The notes beneath the pieces were generated by a model that was not told the DNA's origin, ran no database searches, and was given only the letters and a program-made list of their open reading frames with translations. Below, piece after piece: positions 35,574 to 37,727 of a DNA stretch of 37,727 nt; the stretch's first letter is position 1; each line of letters starts with the position of its first letter. Origin of the DNA: Pirellulales bacterium (GTDB lineage Bacteria; Planctomycetota; Planctomycetia; Pirellulales; UBA7805); NCBI GenBank assembly GCA_030751095.1, contig JASMGX010000010.1, positions 1-37,727 of the forward strand, given 5' to 3'. A program made the position numbers and the translations under genes.

Positions 35574-37727
35574 TTGCTGCTGCGCTTTAAAGCATCAGAC
35601 TTTAAAGCAACAGCTCCGTGCGAAAGGATTTGCGCCATTTTCACCCGTTTGATCAACGCCTGCTGGTTTCTCTTCAAGTACGGACTGCTTTTGAGCGGCC
35701 TCGCAGCGATTGCTCTGCTCTGGTATTTCCAGGATACGCTCAACGACAAGATTCACAGTCACGTCGAGCAAGTCATTGCCACTGCCTATCCCCATCTTGA
35801 TGTTCAAGTTGGCACTGTGCAGCGGGTCGAGGGCAAGGGCATTCTGATCCGGGACCTTACGCTCATCGAGCGAGATGCAAGCGGACCCCAGGCAGAGTTA
35901 GCGCATTTTGAGGAAATATTGCTAGGCTGTCGTGCTCAGATCCAGGACCTGGTCCGTGGCAAACCAAATATAACCCATGTGATTCTCCGCCATCCAACAT
36001 TTCGTGCTACGCGACGAGCCGACGGCACCTGGAGCATAGAACGACTCTTACCTCTGCCCAACTTCGGTGGCACGGCACGGGCGTTGAAAGTGGAGCAGGG
36101 ATCACTGGTTCTTTTTGATCCGCTGAAGAATCCATCGGGAATGCTCTCGTTCCGCGATATCAATCTCGTATTCCAACTGTCTCAATCTGCCGACAATCAA
36201 ACCGCCGACCGACCACTCACCGAGGTGAAAGGATCACTTACCGGTGAACATCTCGGGCGAGCAGAAATCGAAGGCTGGATCAACAATTCCACCGGGCGCT
36301 GGAAACTTGCCGGACGACTCGACGACATTGATCTCTCTCCAGAATTGCAGCAGGCCCTACCGGGCGAGTTTGCACAACGGCTCTCAACCATCCACCCATT
36401 ACGAGGCCGTCTGGAAATGAACTTTCAGGCCGATCATGATCCCCGCCGGACAGACCCCTGGCAGTTCGATGCTCGTGGCCGACTCACAGAGGGTCGCATC
36501 GATGACGACCGCCTCCCTTACCTGCTGACAGACGTTAAGGGAGACGTTCACATCAACCAACATGGCATCACCATCCATGAAATAACGGCTCGCAATGGAC
36601 GTACCTCTTTTTGGCTTTCGGGCGAGCAAAAGGGATTTGGACCCTCACCGATCATCAAGCTCAGAGGCAAGGTGGAGCGGTTGATTCTGGACAACCACAT
36701 TGTCGCGAAACTGCCTGTCTCCTGGAGGGAAACCTGGAATCGCTATCTTCCAGGTGGTGAAATCAATGCCACGTTCCAACTGGATCACGATGGCCAACGT
36801 TGGCACCCGGAGGCCATGGTCGATTGCGTCTCCGTTGCATTCACCCACTACAAATTTCCCTATCGACTTGAACAAGGTCATGGCAAGATCTCGTTGAAAA
36901 ACAATCAGTTGGCACTGCAGCTTCAAGCGCTAGCCGGCAATCGACCGGTAGACATCACGGCAAACATTACCAATCCGGGACGCTATGGCATTGGAGAAGT
37001 CCTCATTCGCGCAGACAAACTCCCACTCAACGAACAACTCCTCCAGGCAATTCCCCAGCCACAGCAAACAATTATTCGATCATTTGCGCCGCGTGGAACC
37101 GTCAACAGCATGCTGCATATCACCCGCAGCGACCCGAAGGCACGCTGGATTCCCCACCACATTATTGACCTGAACGCCATTTCGATTCGCTACGAAAAAT
37201 TCCCCTATCCACTGCACGATGTGCGTGGTCGTCTCGAAGGAATCGGCAAAGAGTGGACCTATCGTGATCTAAGCGGCAATAACGACACCGGGGTGGTGAC
37301 TGCCGTTGGCCGATTGATGCCAACCGCTTCGGGAAGCCAGCTGACGCTGCAGTTCACCGGAACCAATGTCTCGCTGGATGAAGAACTTCAAAATGCCCTG
37401 CCTGCGAATATGCGCCGGTTCTGGAAACAGTTAAAACCTCAGGGCAGCATCGATGTCTCAGTCGCTTTAAATTTTACGTCTGAGGACAAAGTACTAAACT
37501 TAGCAGTCGGTGCCGAACTGGATGGTATTCGTGTGGAGCCGACATTTTTTCCCTACCGAATGGAAAATTTGCGCGGCCGTGTTGTGTATCAAAATGGTCG
37601 GGCCGATTTTGCCAACTTGACTGCTTCGCACGGCAATCTTCTGGCAACCGCTTCGGGGAATTGCGAATTTCCTGCCGATGGCAGTTGGAAATGTGACTTC
37701 ACAAGTCTGAATGTCGATCGGATTCGT
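35574..37727 (+). CDS. Large AsmA-like / YhdP-like repetitive protein, 3' truncated by window edge
   Basis: Frame 3 is open to the window end. N-terminal TM helix (FTRLINACWFLFKYGLLLSGLAAIALLWYFQDTLNDKIHSHVEQVIATAYPHLDVQVGTVQRVEGKGILIRDLTLIE), then beta-rich repetitive sequence (VEQGSLVLFDPLKNPSGMLSFRDINLVFQL). The start is uncertain: TTG 35574 or TTG 35649. It is missing from the supplied ORF track. Confidence 0.7.
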   Translation, partial: MLLRFKASDFKATAPCERICAIFTRLINACWFLFKYGLLLSGLAAIALLWYFQDTLNDKIHSHVEQVIATAYPHLDVQVGTVQRVEGKGILIRDLTLIERDASGPQAELAHFEEILLGCRAQIQDLVRGKPNITHVILRHPTFRATRRADGTWSIERLLPLPNFGGTARALKVEQGSLVLFDPLKNPSGMLSFRDINLVFQLSQSADNQTADRPLTEVKGSLTGEHLGRAEIEGWINNSTGRWKLAGRLDDIDLSPELQQALPGEFAQRLSTIHPLRGRLEMNFQADHDPRRTDPWQFDARGRLTEGRIDDDRLPYLLTDVKGDVHINQHGITIHEITARNGRTSFWLSGEQKGFGPSPIIKLRGKVERLILDNHIVAKLPVSWRETWNRYLPGGEINATFQLDHDGQRWHPEAMVDCVSVAFTHYKFPYRLEQGHGKISLKNNQLALQLQALAGNRPVDITANITNPGRYGIGEVLIRADKLPLNEQLLQAIPQPQQTIIRSFAPRGTVNSMLHITRSDPKARWIPHHIIDLNAISIRYEKFPYPLHDVRGRLEGIGKEWTYRDLSGNNDTGVVTAVGRLMPTASGSQLTLQFTGTNVSLDEELQNALPANMRRFWKQLKPQGSIDVSVALNFTSEDKVLNLAVGAELDGIRVEPTFFPYRMENLRGRVVYQNGRADFANLTASHGNLLATASGNCEFPADGSWKCDFTSLNVDRIR

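Noticed and set aside
1-37727. CRISPR arrays, transposases/integrases, tRNA or rRNA genes
   Set aside because: No repeat-spacer pattern, transposase motifs, T-psi-C/anticodon cloverleaf or rRNA core sequences were found on reading both strands by eye.

Overview
The window is a large extracellular or surface polysaccharide biosynthesis and export locus followed by ordinary housekeeping genes, with planctomycete-like style (frequent TTG/GTG starts; lineage is an inference only). Plus-strand genes from about 1 to 13687 form a tightly packed, often translationally coupled cluster. It holds a truncated methyltransferase, several GT4-type glycosyltransferases, a CgeB-like glycosyltransferase, two FkbM methyltransferases, a Wzy-like polymerase and an AsnB-type asparagine synthase. 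Converging on it, a minus-strand block (28819 down to 13748) encodes a Wza-like export protein, a Wzz/BY-kinase, an O-antigen ligase/polymerase with TPR tail, an ABC-2 permease (Wzm), a Wzt ATPase with C-terminal extension, two unusual three-domain proteins and two more glycosyltransferases. The three-domain proteins read as FkbM-GT-FkbM and methyltransferase-PIG-L-methyltransferase. Next come ymdB and rny (minus), a roughly 800 bp intergenic region with a 15-bp minisatellite, tilS (plus), an MFS transporter (minus) and a large AsmA-like CDS running off the right edge; that last CDS is absent from the supplied ORF track. The most interesting signal is the pair of adjacent three-domain sandwich proteins directly downstream of wzm-wzt. 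They sit where the chain-capping enzyme WbdD sits in E. coli O8/O9a and are candidates for a new glycan-terminating or glycan-modifying module. No rRNA, tRNA, CRISPR array or transposon was recognised.
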